A stretch of 13,652 nt of DNA from Paracoccaceae bacterium (GTDB lineage: Bacteria; Pseudomonadota; Alphaproteobacteria; Rhodobacterales; Rhodobacteraceae). The first letter of the stretch is position 1, and every line of letters starts with the position of its first letter. The stretch covers positions 1-13,652 of the forward strand of contig PWWF01000074.1 in assembly GCA_003561595.1 (NCBI GenBank), written 5' to 3'. The position numbers and the translations under genes were made by a program. The notes under the pieces are model-generated. The model ran no database searches. It was given only the letters and a program-made list of their open reading frames with translations, and was not told the DNA's origin. Positions 1 through 10,860 of this stretch are shown here, one piece after another.

Positions 1-1011
1 GATCCGGTCGATTGTCACATCGCTGGTCAGAAGCGGCCCGCCGATATCGTAATCTTCCAGCACGGAACGGTCGCCCGGCTGGATAAGGTTGAAGCGCAGG
101 CGGTAATCCTGCCCCAGTGCGAAATCGCCCCGCGCCCGGGCAAAGCCGCGCAGGCTGCCGGGGCGGATAGTGTCGCGCGCGATCAGACCGCCCAGTTCCA
201 GATTGCCCGTGGCGAAAGCCTGACGGTAGCGCATCTGCAGCGCCTTGGTGCCCTCAAGGCCGACAAAGGGTGTCAGCGTCAGATCGCGGTTTGTGCCCAG
301 CACGATGAAATAGGGCGCGCGCAGCCCCAGCCCGTGCCCGGAATCCAGGCTGAGCCGCGGGCTGAGAACCCCGGTCGCACGTTCCAGACGCGGATCGGGC
401 ACGCGCAAGCGGGGGATATAGGCGACAGGCAGGCCGAACAGGCGAAACTGCGCCCCTTCGAAATAGACCTGCTGTTCGGCATCATCATGCACAACGCGGC
501 GGGCGCGAATCTCCCACAGCGGGGTGCGGCGATTGGCGCAGACCTCGCAGGATGAGGCGACGACATTGTCCATCTCGGTGAAACGGCCATCCAGCCGCTC
601 GACCGATCCTGCCGCGATCTGAAGCTGTTCGTCAAAGACCACACGTGCCGACCGGATCAGGCCGCGCTGCAGATCGTCGGACAGATCGGCCTGATCGGCC
701 AGGATCAGCACCTCGCGCCCTTCATGCAGGACCAGCGGACCCTCGATCTCGATCTGCCCGGTGGCGCGGTCATAGCTGATGCGGCGCGCGCGCAGCCGCG
801 CCTCGCCGAACAGCGCCTCGACATTGCCCTCGGCGATCAGACGATTGGCCCCGTCGATGAACAGGCTGTCGGCCACAAGCGTGGCGAATTCCCCATCCTG
901 CGCCCGGGCAGCCCCCGGCAGCGCCGCGAGAACGCAGCATAACAGCCCGGCCAGCATGGCAAGGCCGCGCACCCGCAGTCGCCCGGCGGGGTGGTGCGGC
1001 AGCAGCATCAT
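1..1011 (-). CDS. lptD: LPS-assembly protein LptD, N-terminal 337 residues (cut by left edge)
   Basis: LptD is the outer-membrane beta-barrel that, with LptE, inserts lipopolysaccharide into the outer leaflet. Reading starts at ATG 1011-1009, which overlaps the lptG stop as ATGA, and stays open to base 1. A Sec signal peptide is visible: basic start, hydrophobic stretch at residues about 16-33, likely cleavage after A-R-A (residue 37). Residues about 45-170 match the OstA/LptA-like periplasmic jellyroll, with recurrent short strand motifs such as L-I-A-E-G-N-V-E. A C-x-x-C pair (C155, C158) is followed by P-L-W-E-I-R-A, a pattern I know from LptD proteins; such cysteines normally take part in the disulfides needed for LptD maturation. 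From about residue 185 barrel strands begin, including the motif Y-I-P-R-L-R-V-P-D-P. The C-terminal half of the barrel lies outside the window. It is the last gene seen of lptF-lptG-lptD. Confidence 0.95.
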   Translation of the reverse strand, partial: MMLLPHHPAGRLRVRGLAMLAGLLCCVLAALPGAARAQDGEFATLVADSLFIDGANRLIAEGNVEALFGEARLRARRISYDRATGQIEIEGPLVLHEGREVLILADQADLSDDLQRGLIRSARVVFDEQLQIAAGSVERLDGRFTEMDNVVASSCEVCANRRTPLWEIRARRVVHDDAEQQVYFEGAQFRLFGLPVAYIPRLRVPDPRLERATGVLSPRLSLDSGHGLGLRAPYFIVLGTNRDLTLTPFVGLEGTKALQMRYRQAFATGNLELGGLIARDTIRPGSLRGFARARGDFALGQDYRLRFNLIQPGDRSVLEDYDIGGPLLTSDVTIDRI

Positions 1012-2102
1012 CCCTCCTCCAGGTTCAACAGCAGCCCTACGGCCAGCAAAAGCGTCGCCACTGGCAGGCCAAAGGCGGCAAGCGTGATCGGGACCTGCCC
1101 CGTCTCACCCAGAACCTGCGCGAAGTTACGCAGAAAGAACAGGCTGAATCCAGCCAGAATCGTGGTCAGGGCGCGCAGGCCTGCGCGACCCGCGCGCATG
1201 TGGTGAATGCTGAGCGCAAGCGCCAGCAGCATCATGCCGACCAGCAGAACCGGCAGCGCCAGTTCCATCTGCAGCCGCATCCGGTATTCCAGCGCCGAAA
1301 ACCCCGCCCGTTCCAGCGCCGCGATGAAACCGGGCAACTGCGCCAGCGGAATGGTGCGGACCTGCGCGAAATTGTCCCGGATCTGTTCGGGCGTCAGGTC
1401 GGTGGGCAACGCCATGCTGTCACTGAACTGCGCATCCTGTTCGGGGTTCAGGCGCGACAGATCCCAGCGCTTGATGGTGTTCAACTCCCAATGCCCGTGC
1501 CGCAGCTCGGCGCGGTCGGCCTGCAAGCGGACGGATAATCCGCGTGTCGGGTGAAAGACCAGAAAGGTCACGTCCTGCAGGATGGTGCCGGTGTCCTCGG
1601 CCTGCGCGGCATGGATCACGGTCTGGCCATCCTCATCGGCCTGCCGCAACCAGAGCCCGTCTTCGCGCAGCACGGCCGCTGTGGGCGATCTGCCCCGCAA
1701 TTCAGCCTCGACGCGGTTGTATTCGCGCGCGCTGGACGCGACCAGCGGGTTCATCAGCGCGACAAACCCGATCCCGCCCACCAGCACGGCCAGCGCAGGC
1801 AGCACCATCAGACGCGGCAAGGCCATGCCGCAGGCGCGGATCACCACGAATTCGGAGCTGCGTGACCATCCCAGCCCGACCCACATCGCCGCCAGCATCA
1901 GGACCAGCGGCGCGATCTCGTAAAACCCTTCGGGCAGGTTGAGAAGCGCAAGCTGCACGATATCGCCCAGACCCGCATCGCGCTGTGCATGACGGCGCAT
2001 CTGCTCGACCATGTCCAGCAGCAGCATCATGCCCAGAAACACGCCCGACACCATGGCAAAACTCACCGCAAGGCGCCGGGTCAGATAGAGCGAAAGCGTC
2101 AT
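1008..2102 (-). CDS. lptG: LPS export ABC transporter permease LptG
   Basis: Inner-membrane permease that pairs with LptF and the LptB ATPase to extract lipopolysaccharide and push it along the LptC-A-D bridge. The chosen start, ATG 2102-2100, overlaps the lptF stop (ATGA) and gives 364 aa, normal for the family; an in-frame extension to 2303 would only overlap lptF and is not needed. The protein begins M-T-L-S-L-Y-L-T-R-R-L, typical of LptG/LptF. Hydrophobic segments lie at about residues 10-30, 55-80 and 95-120, then a periplasmic jellyroll (about 125-260), then three more membrane segments from about 275 to the end: the six-helix YjgP/YjgQ layout. The stop TGA 1010-1008 overlaps the lptD start by 4 nt. 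Second gene of the operon; translation is probably coupled at both ends. Confidence 0.95.
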   Translation of the reverse strand: MTLSLYLTRRLAVSFAMVSGVFLGMMLLLDMVEQMRRHAQRDAGLGDIVQLALLNLPEGFYEIAPLVLMLAAMWVGLGWSRSSEFVVIRACGMALPRLMVLPALAVLVGGIGFVALMNPLVASSAREYNRVEAELRGRSPTAAVLREDGLWLRQADEDGQTVIHAAQAEDTGTILQDVTFLVFHPTRGLSVRLQADRAELRHGHWELNTIKRWDLSRLNPEQDAQFSDSMALPTDLTPEQIRDNFAQVRTIPLAQLPGFIAALERAGFSALEYRMRLQMELALPVLLVGMMLLALALSIHHMRAGRAGLRALTTILAGFSLFFLRNFAQVLGETGQVPITLAAFGLPVATLLLAVGLLLNLEEG

Positions 2103-3220
2103 GTCGGGCGCAGCCTTGCCCGTATCCTCGGGTGATAACCCGAGGCCACCAGCACCATCGCCCCCACCACCAGCGCGCCCAGCCCGACGGGCACGAAGGC
2201 CAGCGCCGCCAGCCGCACATCGCGCAGCGCCACGCCAGAGACAGCATTGGCCGCAAGCTGAATGACCGCCAGTGCGACAATCGCGCCCAGCACCTGCCGC
2301 CATGCACCCAACCGGCTGAACTGGCCCAGAAACACCACCGCAAAGCCGATCATCGCGGTCACCACCGCCAGAAGCGGCTGGGCCAGGCGCGACATGAACT
2401 CGAACCGCGCCTCGGCCATCGAGATGCCCATCTCCGACAAGTCCTCGGCATGATCGGCGCGCAGTTGATATGTGGGCAATTCGCGCACATCGCTGCGCCG
2501 ACCCGCCGGGCCGATCAGCCCGCCGACATCAAAGGTCAGATCGTCAAAGCCCACAGTGACCAGCCGTCCCGTATCCTCGGACAGGATCAGCGCCACACCG
2601 TCGATCATGACCAGCACCGGCCCCTGCGGCCCCGGTGCCAGCAGCGCGGATGTGGCGTTGTATTCGACCCGCGTGCCCGCCTGGCGCTGGTCGGACAGGA
2701 ACACATCCAGGAGCTTGCCCTCGGGCGTGATCTCGCGCAGATAGACGGTGATGCCGCTGGCCGGTTCCAGAAACTCGCCCGCGCGCAACAGGCGCACGGT
2801 GATATTCTCGGCGATCTGGACCTGCCGTTCGGCCAGTTGCGCGCGCGACATTGGCATCAGCACATGCATCAGCGCCGACATCATCAGCGCCACGATCAGC
2901 CCGAACATCGCGACCGGCCGCAACAGGCGCGCGGGCGACATGCTCACGCCCTGCAGCACCACCATTTCATTGTCGCGCGTCAGCCGGATCGCGACATAGA
3001 CAGCAGCGGCAAATCCCGCCAGCGGCAGGACCACACGGATCACATTGGGCAATGTCAGCGCCGAGAGTTCGAGGAAAACCCAGAAGCTCTGGCCATCCCC
3101 GACCAGCGTGTCGAACAGCCGCGCGGCGCGGTTGACCCAGTAGACCGAGATCAGGACAAGCGCGAAGAATGCGAAGACCGCGAGCAATTGTGTCAGCAAA
3201 TAGCGGTCCAGCCGTTGCAA
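2099..3220 (-). CDS. lptF: LPS export ABC transporter permease LptF
   Basis: Partner permease of LptG in the LptB2FG complex, in the inner membrane. 373 aa, usual length. The start appears to be TTG at 3220-3218, giving M-Q-R-L-D-R-Y-L-L-T-Q-L-L, a typical LptF N-terminus. An A-G-A-G-G-G ribosome binding site lies about 8 nt upstream on the minus strand, and no in-frame ATG fits better. Membrane segments lie at about residues 8-30, 50-75 and 100-122. The next helix, about 110-130, leads into a periplasmic jellyroll (about 130-275). Three C-terminal helices follow at about 283-365. The motif T-R-D-N-E-M-V-V-L-Q-G-V-S after helix 2 (around residue 80-92) is the conserved cytoplasmic coupling region that contacts LptB. 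It is the first gene of the operon; the 149 nt upstream hold no gene and presumably carry its promoter, though I cannot point to clear -35/-10 boxes. Confidence 0.95.
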   Translation of the reverse strand: MQRLDRYLLTQLLAVFAFFALVLISVYWVNRAARLFDTLVGDGQSFWVFLELSALTLPNVIRVVLPLAGFAAAVYVAIRLTRDNEMVVLQGVSMSPARLLRPVAMFGLIVALMMSALMHVLMPMSRAQLAERQVQIAENITVRLLRAGEFLEPASGITVYLREITPEGKLLDVFLSDQRQAGTRVEYNATSALLAPGPQGPVLVMIDGVALILSEDTGRLVTVGFDDLTFDVGGLIGPAGRRSDVRELPTYQLRADHAEDLSEMGISMAEARFEFMSRLAQPLLAVVTAMIGFAVVFLGQFSRLGAWRQVLGAIVALAVIQLAANAVSGVALRDVRLAALAFVPVGLGALVVGAMVLVASGYHPRIRARLRPT

Positions 3221-3299
3221 GAGACAGCCCTCTTTTCCCCGATGCCCCCAAGATATGGGGATCAGGGGGGGATTGAAAGCGATTCTGGAGCGCCTGCGC

Positions 3300-3360
3300 T
3301 GGCGGGGTTTGGGGGGCGCTGCCCCCCTTGCCCCCCCGGAGTATTTTTCGGCAAGATGAA
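3300..3360. repeat. Rhodobacteraceae-type G/C-rich intergenic hairpin element
   Basis: A 7-bp perfect hairpin, GGGGGGC / GCCCCCC with a 3-nt loop (3311-3327), is followed by a second C run and then CCGGAGTATTTTTC and GGCAAGATGAA. I recall this composite (G-run, short loop, C-run, CCGGAGTATTT, then an AAGATGAA tail) as a common intergenic motif in Rhodobacteraceae genomes; that is knowledge from memory, not a search. It lies just past the stop of the molybdenum hydroxylase gene (minus strand) and upstream of lptF. It may act as a 3'-end structure for the former, but no T run follows the stem on the minus strand, so it is not a classical intrinsic terminator in that direction. Confidence 0.6.
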
Positions 3361-3369
3361 GCTGCAGGA

Positions 3370-5598
3370 TCAGGTGATGAAATCTGCCTGCGGCGCCAGC
3401 GGCAAGCTGCGGATGCGCTGGCCGGTCAGATCGAACAGCGCATTGGCCAGCGCAGGCATGGCCGGGGGCGTGCCGGGTTCGCCCGCGCCGCCCATATGCG
3501 GGTTGTTCTGCAGGATCGCGACCTCGATGCGCGGGGTCGTATCCATGCGCAGCGCGTCATAATCGGGGAAGTTTTCCTGATCGGCGCGGCCATCCGTGAA
3601 GGTGATCGCGCCCATCAGCGCCGCCGACAGCCCGTAGATCAGCCCCGATTCCATCTGCGTGCGCACGATGGCGTGGTCGAGCACCAGGCCCGGGTCGCAG
3701 GCCATCCAGGCGCGGGTGATGCGGATGCCGCGCGACGCCTGTTGCAGCTCGATCACCACGGCTGTGGGCGTGCCGAAGGACCATGTCATCGCCACCCCGC
3801 GCCCGGTGCCATCCGCGCGCGGCGCGTCCCAGTCCGACAGATCGCGCACTGCCTCCAGCACGCCTGCAGCCGTAGCGCTTTCCGGCGCGACATGGTCGAG
3901 GCGAAAGGCCAGCGGGTCGCGCCCGGCGGCATGGGCCAGCTCATCAATGAAGCTTTCGTGGAAGAACCCGTTGAAGCTGCTGCCGACCGCGCGCCAGAAG
4001 CCGATGGGCACATCCAGATCGGCCAGATGGCCCGCGACCCGGTAATGCGGGATCGCATAGGGCTGATCGAACGCCCCTTCGACATGGCCCTTGTCCGGCC
4101 CGCCGATATTGCGCCCCGCCAGCCGCGCGATGGCCTGCCGCGTGACCGAGGGCGCGGCGATCCGCGCATCAAACAGCGTCGCGCGCCCTGCCGCCACTGC
4201 GCCGCGCATCCGGGCGATGGCAGCGGGGCGGTAGAAATCATGGCCGATATCCTCCGCGCGCGACCAGGTCAGGCGGATCGGTGTGCCGGGCAGCATGGCC
4301 GCGATCTGCGCGGCCTGGCGGGTCACATCAGTCTCCACCCGCCGCCCGAAGCCGCCGCCCAGAAACACAGTATGCAGGGTGACGTTCTCGCGCGCGAGAC
4401 CCGCCGCCTCAGCCGCGACCTTGAGGTGTTCGCGCGGGGCCTGATTGCCAACCCAGAGGGTCAGATGGCCGTCCTGCAGCCATGCTGTCGCGCCCATCGG
4501 CTCCATCGTGGTATGGGCAAGGAAGGGGACGCTGTATTCGGCCTCGATCCGGGCTGTGACCTCATCGGGGCGGCCATCATCGCGCATGGTCGAATTGGGG
4601 CGGTCCTCGAACGCCCTGGCGATGCGGTCGAACATCGCCTCGGTCGTGGCAGGCAGGGGTGACGGGGTCCAGTCGATCTGCGCGGCCTCGGCCCCTTGCA
4701 TCGCGGCCCATGTGTTGCGCGCCACCACCGCGATGCCATCGCCCAGATCCAGCACATGCTCGACCCCGGGGACTGCCAGCGCGGGCGCGGGGTCGAACCC
4801 CGCCATCCCGCCGCCCAGATAGGGGCAGATGCGCACAGTCGCGCATTTCAGCCCCGGCAGGTCGATATCGGTGGAGAATTGCGCCATGCCCGTCGCCTTG
4901 GCGCGCATGTCGGTGCGGGGCAGCGAGCGGCCCAGCAGCTTCCATTCGCTTTGCGGGCGCAGGGTTGCGCGGGGCACGGGGCGGGTGGCGGCCTCTGCGG
5001 CCAGATCGCGATAATCGAGTTCGGTGCCGTCGGGCGCGATGACGCGGCCCGTCTCGGTGCGCAAGTCGTCCACCGCGACCCCCAGCCGGTCCGCCGCCAC
5101 GGCCTTGAGCGCCTCACGCGCGCCGGCGCCCGCCTGGCGCATCCGGTCGAACGCATCGACGGTCGAGGTTGATCCACCGGTTACCTGCAGCCCCAGCAGA
5201 CGGGTCGCCGCGCCCAGCCCCTCGGTCACGCGGCGCTGCCAGTCGGCCATCGCGTAATCCGCGACCGGCAGCGCGCCATGGGCCAGCGCGGCGTTGTAAT
5301 AGGCCGCAGCGGGCGGGCCGTGCAGGACGCGGATGCTGTCCCATTCGGCATCAAGTTCCTCGGCCACAAGGGCGGCGAGCGTGGTATGCACGCCCTGCCC
5401 CATCTCGGCGCGCGGGGCGATGATGCTGATGCCGCCCTGATCGATCAGGATATAGGGGTTGAGGGTCGCGCCCTCGGCAGGCTGCAGCGGGTTCGTCACG
5501 GGGCGGCGGATCTGATAGATGCCGAAAGCCGCGCCCCCGGTGATGGCCACAGCGCCCACCAGCAGGCTGCGGCGCGTGATCTTGCGCAGAAGACTCAT
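3370..5598 (-). CDS. molybdenum hydroxylase large subunit, IorB/aldehyde oxidase type, Tat-exported
   Basis: Molybdopterin-binding subunit of the xanthine dehydrogenase superfamily, of the type paired with a single two-cluster iron-sulfur subunit (isoquinoline 1-oxidoreductase IorB and related periplasmic aldehyde oxidases). ATG 5598-5596 overlaps the stop of the small subunit (ATGA) and gives 742 aa. A twin-arginine signal sits at the N-terminus: [10 protein letters not shown] (R9, R10) followed by a hydrophobic stretch, so export folded to the periplasm is likely. Visible family motifs: E-M-G-Q-G-V (65-70), M-E-P-M (365-368), G-G-G-F-G-R-R (414-420, cofactor binding), W-R-x-V-G (535-539), and G-G-A-G-E-P-G-T near the C-terminus with the presumed catalytic glutamate E707. 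No cytochrome domain is fused and no cytochrome c gene is adjacent, so the electron acceptor is unknown. The substrate cannot be inferred. Confidence 0.88.
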   Translation of the reverse strand: MSLLRKITRRSLLVGAVAITGGAAFGIYQIRRPVTNPLQPAEGATLNPYILIDQGGISIIAPRAEMGQGVHTTLAALVAEELDAEWDSIRVLHGPPAAAYYNAALAHGALPVADYAMADWQRRVTEGLGAATRLLGLQVTGGSTSTVDAFDRMRQAGAGAREALKAVAADRLGVAVDDLRTETGRVIAPDGTELDYRDLAAEAATRPVPRATLRPQSEWKLLGRSLPRTDMRAKATGMAQFSTDIDLPGLKCATVRICPYLGGGMAGFDPAPALAVPGVEHVLDLGDGIAVVARNTWAAMQGAEAAQIDWTPSPLPATTEAMFDRIARAFEDRPNSTMRDDGRPDEVTARIEAEYSVPFLAHTTMEPMGATAWLQDGHLTLWVGNQAPREHLKVAAEAAGLARENVTLHTVFLGGGFGRRVETDVTRQAAQIAAMLPGTPIRLTWSRAEDIGHDFYRPAAIARMRGAVAAGRATLFDARIAAPSVTRQAIARLAGRNIGGPDKGHVEGAFDQPYAIPHYRVAGHLADLDVPIGFWRAVGSSFNGFFHESFIDELAHAAGRDPLAFRLDHVAPESATAAGVLEAVRDLSDWDAPRADGTGRGVAMTWSFGTPTAVVIELQQASRGIRITRAWMACDPGLVLDHAIVRTQMESGLIYGLSAALMGAITFTDGRADQENFPDYDALRMDTTPRIEVAILQNNPHMGGAGEPGTPPAMPALANALFDLTGQRIRSLPLAPQADFIT

Positions 5599-6068
5599 CC
5601 CGCGCGGCCACCATTGATGCTGCGCGCCGCGTCGTGGATCGCGGCGCGGATGGCGGAATAGGTGCCGCAGCGGCACAGATTGCCCGCCATGGCGGCATCG
5701 ATATCGTCATCACTGGGGCTGGGGTTTTCGGCCAGCAATTCCGCGGCCTGCATGATCTGGCCGGACTGGCAATAGCCGCATTGCGCGACCTGATGGCGAA
5801 TCCATGTCTCTTGCAGCGGCGCAAGCCGGTCGCCCCGCGCCAGCCCTTCGATCGTGGTGACATCGCCCCACAGATCGCCCAGCGTGATCTGGCACGACCG
5901 CACCGCCTGCCCGTCCACATGCACTGTGCAGGCCCCGCAAGCCGCGACCCCACAGCCGAATTTCGTGCCGGTCAGGCCCAGTTCATCACGCAGCACCCAC
6001 AAAAGCGGGGTCTGGATGGGGGCGTCCGTGCTGTAGGTCGTGCCGTTCACAGTCAGTTCGGTGGACAT
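5595..6068 (-). CDS. (2Fe-2S)-binding small subunit of molybdenum hydroxylase, IorA type
   Basis: Electron-transfer subunit carrying two [2Fe-2S] clusters, partner of the adjoining large subunit. ATG 6068-6066 (M-S-T-E-L-T-V-N-G) gives 157 aa, the usual length. The longer reading from 6122 would overlap the upstream gene and add a sequence that is not family-like. A GGAG lies about 11-12 nt upstream. The plant-ferredoxin-like domain has C39, C44, C47 and C59 in the expected C-x4-C-x2-C-x11-C spacing. The helical C-terminal domain has C97-G-Y-C100 and C132-R-C134, matching the C-x2-C and C-x-C signature of the second cluster. All eight ligands are present, so the protein should be functional. 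It has no signal peptide and is probably exported with the Tat-tagged large subunit. Its stop overlaps that gene (ATGA) and 19 nt separate it from the DUF1223 gene upstream. Confidence 0.92.
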   Translation of the reverse strand: MSTELTVNGTTYSTDAPIQTPLLWVLRDELGLTGTKFGCGVAACGACTVHVDGQAVRSCQITLGDLWGDVTTIEGLARGDRLAPLQETWIRHQVAQCGYCQSGQIMQAAELLAENPSPSDDDIDAAMAGNLCRCGTYSAIRAAIHDAARSINGGRAG

Positions 6069-6087
6069 TGGCGCGGTCGCTCCTGCC

Positions 6088-6807
6088 CTAGCGGTGACGG
6101 GCAGCGGCCAGGACAGCGCCATGGCCCTGTTCCTGAATCACGATGACCAGCGCCTCATCCCCCGCAGCGGTGATGCGCTGGCGAAAGGTCGAGGACCCGT
6201 CCCACGCCCCAAGCGAGCGCCAGGATGTGACGATGTTGCGATACAGGACCGAGCGGCCATTATTCTCGCCGCCATGGATATCCACACGCTCACTATCAAT
6301 ATAGCGCACCACATGCACATCGACCGCGTAGCGCAGCCCGTCATGTGCCACGGCTTCGATCTCGAACTGGTCATCGCCATCGGGCGTCAGGCTAAGCCGC
6401 ACGGCCCCGTGGGGGTTGCGGCGCGACAGATGCTCGTTAAGCGTGCCCATCACGCTGCGCTCGGCTGAACCCTTGACCTCATCCATGCCGCCGATGATCA
6501 TCTGGGGGGTATAGACAGAGGCACGCCCGCGCGCGCGCGCATAGGCTTTCTGCCGGTCGCTGAACTGGCTTTTGCCGAAACTGTCGGCCCAGCCGATGTA
6601 ATCCCAGTAATCGACATGCAGCGCCAGCGCGATCACGTCATCGCGGTCGGCCAGCCGGTCCAGCAGCGCATCGGCAGGCGGACAGGCCGCGCAGCCCTGA
6701 GAGGTGAACAGCTCCACCAGGACGGGCGAGTCCTGCTGCGCCATGACTGGCGACGCAAAACCCAGTATCGCGCAAAGCGCGACCCGAAAGCGAAGTGCCA
6801 GATGCAT
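6088..6807 (-). CDS. DUF1223 secreted thioredoxin-like protein
   Basis: 239 aa; starts at ATG 6807 with an AGGGG about 7 nt upstream. A Sec signal peptide is clear: a short basic N-terminus, a hydrophobic core, and cleavage expected after V-M-A (residue 23). The mature protein opens [18 protein letters not shown], the hallmark of DUF1223, with C39-x-x-C42 in a thioredoxin-like position. Further family motifs are [12 protein letters not shown] and Y-T-P-Q-M-I-I-G-G. Periplasmic thiol/disulfide or binding activity is inferred from the fold; the family has no established function that I know of. It is first in the unit with the iron-sulfur and molybdenum subunits, 19 nt upstream of them, which suggests co-expression and perhaps a role in maturing or protecting that enzyme. 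It is divergent from acnA. Confidence 0.9.
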   Translation of the reverse strand: MHLALRFRVALCAILGFASPVMAQQDSPVLVELFTSQGCAACPPADALLDRLADRDDVIALALHVDYWDYIGWADSFGKSQFSDRQKAYARARGRASVYTPQMIIGGMDEVKGSAERSVMGTLNEHLSRRNPHGAVRLSLTPDGDDQFEIEAVAHDGLRYAVDVHVVRYIDSERVDIHGGENNGRSVLYRNIVTSWRSLGAWDGSSTFRQRITAAGDEALVIVIQEQGHGAVLAAARHR

Positions 6808-6942
6808 TCATGAACCCCTGTTGAACGGCGCAGGTCGGATGTAACCATGTGCCGTGGCATGCGCCAATCAAGGATTTGAGAGTTTGCAACAGCGCGGCAA
6901 GTTGGTCACACCTGCCTGCGCGCGGCCTGTTGGGCCAATTTA

Positions 6943-6964
6943 TTGTGCACAATGGTATACCATT
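6943..6964. promoter_or_regulatory. two overlapping perfect palindromes upstream of acnA (candidate operator)
   Basis: TTGTGCACAA (6943-6952) and AATGGTATACCATT (6951-6964) are each perfect inverted repeats and share the two bases AA. They lie in the 245-nt region between the divergent DUF1223 gene and acnA, 89 nt before the acnA start. The core TGGTATACCA resembles operators bound by GntR/FadR-type regulators; that is an inference from motif style only. I could not fix -35 and -10 boxes for either gene. A regulator here could control one or both divergent units. Confidence 0.45.
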
Positions 6965-7052
6965 TGTCGGATTCTCCTTGATTGCTGTGGGAAGATAGGA
7001 GTAAGTCAGGGTCAGGTCACACCCCATTCAATGCCTGAGGAGGCCCGTTCCC

Positions 7053-9829
<2,777 letters not shown>

Positions 9830-9833
<4 letters not shown>

Positions 9834-10543
9834 GCCGACCTGTCATCCTGATCACGGGTGGCGCGCGCGGCATCGGGCGCGCCACCGCCGAGGCGCTGGC
9901 CCCTGACCACGCCATCGCCCTGACCTACCGAACCGCGGCCGATGAGGCCGCGGTTTTTCGTTGCGCCCATCCTGACAGCCTGATCCTGCAGGCCGATCTT
10001 GCCCGGCTGGACGCCCCTGCCCTGATCGCGGCCATCATCGCACAGTTCGGACGGCTGGACGGGATCGTGAACAATGCCGGGCTGATCGCCGAGGAACCCC
10101 CGCTGCCGGGATTCGACATGGCCCGCGCGCAGCAGATCCTGAATGTGAACACGCTGGCGCCCATGGCGATCCTCAGCGCGGCGCTTCCGCATCTTGCGGC
10201 GGGCGCGTCCGTCGTCAACATCACCAGCATAAATGCCCGCTTTCCGCCCATGGGCGCGCCCGTCTATGGCGCCAGCAAGGCCGCGCTGGAAAACCTGACC
10301 ATCGCCTGCGCCAAGACGCTGGGGCCGCGCGGCATCCGCGTCAATGCCGTGTCACCCGGCGCGGTCGAGCGCGCCCTTGCGCCACGCCCGCCCGACCTGA
10401 TCCGCCGCTTCACGGATGAAACGGCGCTGGGGCGGCTTGCGCTGCAGGACGAAATCGCCAGCGCGGTACGCTTCCTGCTCTCCCCTGCCGCCAGCGGGAT
10501 CACCGGCACAGTGCTGGAGGTATCGGCAGGCTACCGGCTCTGA
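9830..10543 (+). CDS. short-chain dehydrogenase/reductase (SDR) family oxidoreductase
   Basis: NAD(P)-dependent Rossmann-fold oxidoreductase, 237 aa. The start is GTG 9830, overlapping the acnA stop as GTGA; an in-frame start at 9743 would lie inside acnA and add non-SDR sequence. Motifs: T-G-G-A-R-G-I-G (9-16, cofactor binding), N-N-A-G (81-84), N-V-N-T (105-108), S133 in N-I-T-S-I-N, and Y146-x-x-x-K150 in V-Y-G-A-S-K. The catalytic set is complete. R-V-N-A-V-S-P-G at about 180-187 and a C-terminal G-I-T-G-T-V-L-E-V-S-A-G-Y complete the classical SDR pattern. The substrate is not inferable. The ribosome binding site is weak (G-rich only), so translation probably depends on coupling to acnA. 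An intrinsic terminator is embedded at codons 34-43, which should keep expression low. Confidence 0.9.
9931..9958 (+). terminator. intrinsic terminator inside the SDR coding sequence
   Basis: AACCGCGGCC (9931-9940), loop GATGA (9941-9945) and GGCCGCGGTT (9946-9955) form a perfect 10-bp stem, followed by TTT so that a run of five T bases spans 9954-9958. This is a textbook Rho-independent terminator on the plus strand, starting 98 nt after the acnA stop. It lies fully inside the SDR gene and encodes T-A-A-D-E-A-A-V-F-R. It probably ends most acnA transcripts; translating ribosomes on the SDR message could suppress it. Confidence 0.8.
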
Positions 10544-10621
10544 CCGCTGGCTTGTGATCCGCACGCAGTTGACGCGCGGGCGGGGCATGGTAATCGGGTG
10601 GGAAAACGGAGCATCGCGCCC

Positions 10622-10840
10622 ATGTCCACCCGCGTCATAGCCCTTGTCTTTCTGGCCTTCACGCTGGGCCTTATCATTATGGCTCAAGTCACATGACTCC
10701 TGCGCAGGCCGCTGCCTTTAGTCGGCGCAAACCGGTCGCTTCTGCTACACCATGTCGAGTTCGCGCCACAGTTACCCCCGAACATGTGAACAGCACGGCA
10801 TCCGAGGTTTGACGCCCCGCAGGCCAACGACCGGAATACG
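10622..10840 (+). pseudogene. decayed copy of the 131-aa membrane-anchored protein gene at 12811
   Basis: ATG 10622 opens M-S-T-R-V-I-A-L-V-F-L-A-F-T-L-G, matching the intact gene at 12811; only 8 of the first 57 bases differ. After one codon is lost, an in-frame TGA (10694-10696) falls where the intact gene has a phenylalanine codon. Past the stop, the same frame still aligns: R-x-P-L-P-x-V-G-A-N-x-x-L-L-L-H-x-V-E-x-x-P-Q (to about 10777). A second block, CCGAGGT plus GC-rich bases at 10802-10825, matches 13037-13066 after a deletion of about 42 nt. The end is blurred (about 10835-10845). The homology shows an old duplicate that has become nonfunctional; only a 24-codon peptide could be made from it. 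This relic fills most of the gap between the SDR gene and the glycosyltransferase gene (10544-10860). Confidence 0.78.
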
Positions 10841-10860
10841 GCTGCAGAAGACCGGTCCTG

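Noticed and set aside
1985..3562. A 525-codon plus-strand frame across lptF
   Set aside because: Low-complexity, histidine/arginine/glutamine-rich translation antisense to a clear LptF; a shadow frame.
3328..4662. A 444-codon plus-strand frame antisense to the molybdenum hydroxylase
   Set aside because: No domain seen; the minus frame carries all motifs of the family.
10569..10596. Possible promoter TTGACG - 16 nt - TAATCG before the relic gene
   Set aside because: The -10 box is poor and no matching sequence lies upstream of the intact copy.
10829..10857. GACCGG ... CCGGTC hairpin near the 3' end of the glycosyltransferase gene as a terminator
   Set aside because: Six-base stem with a 17-nt loop and no T run in the minus direction; too weak to call.
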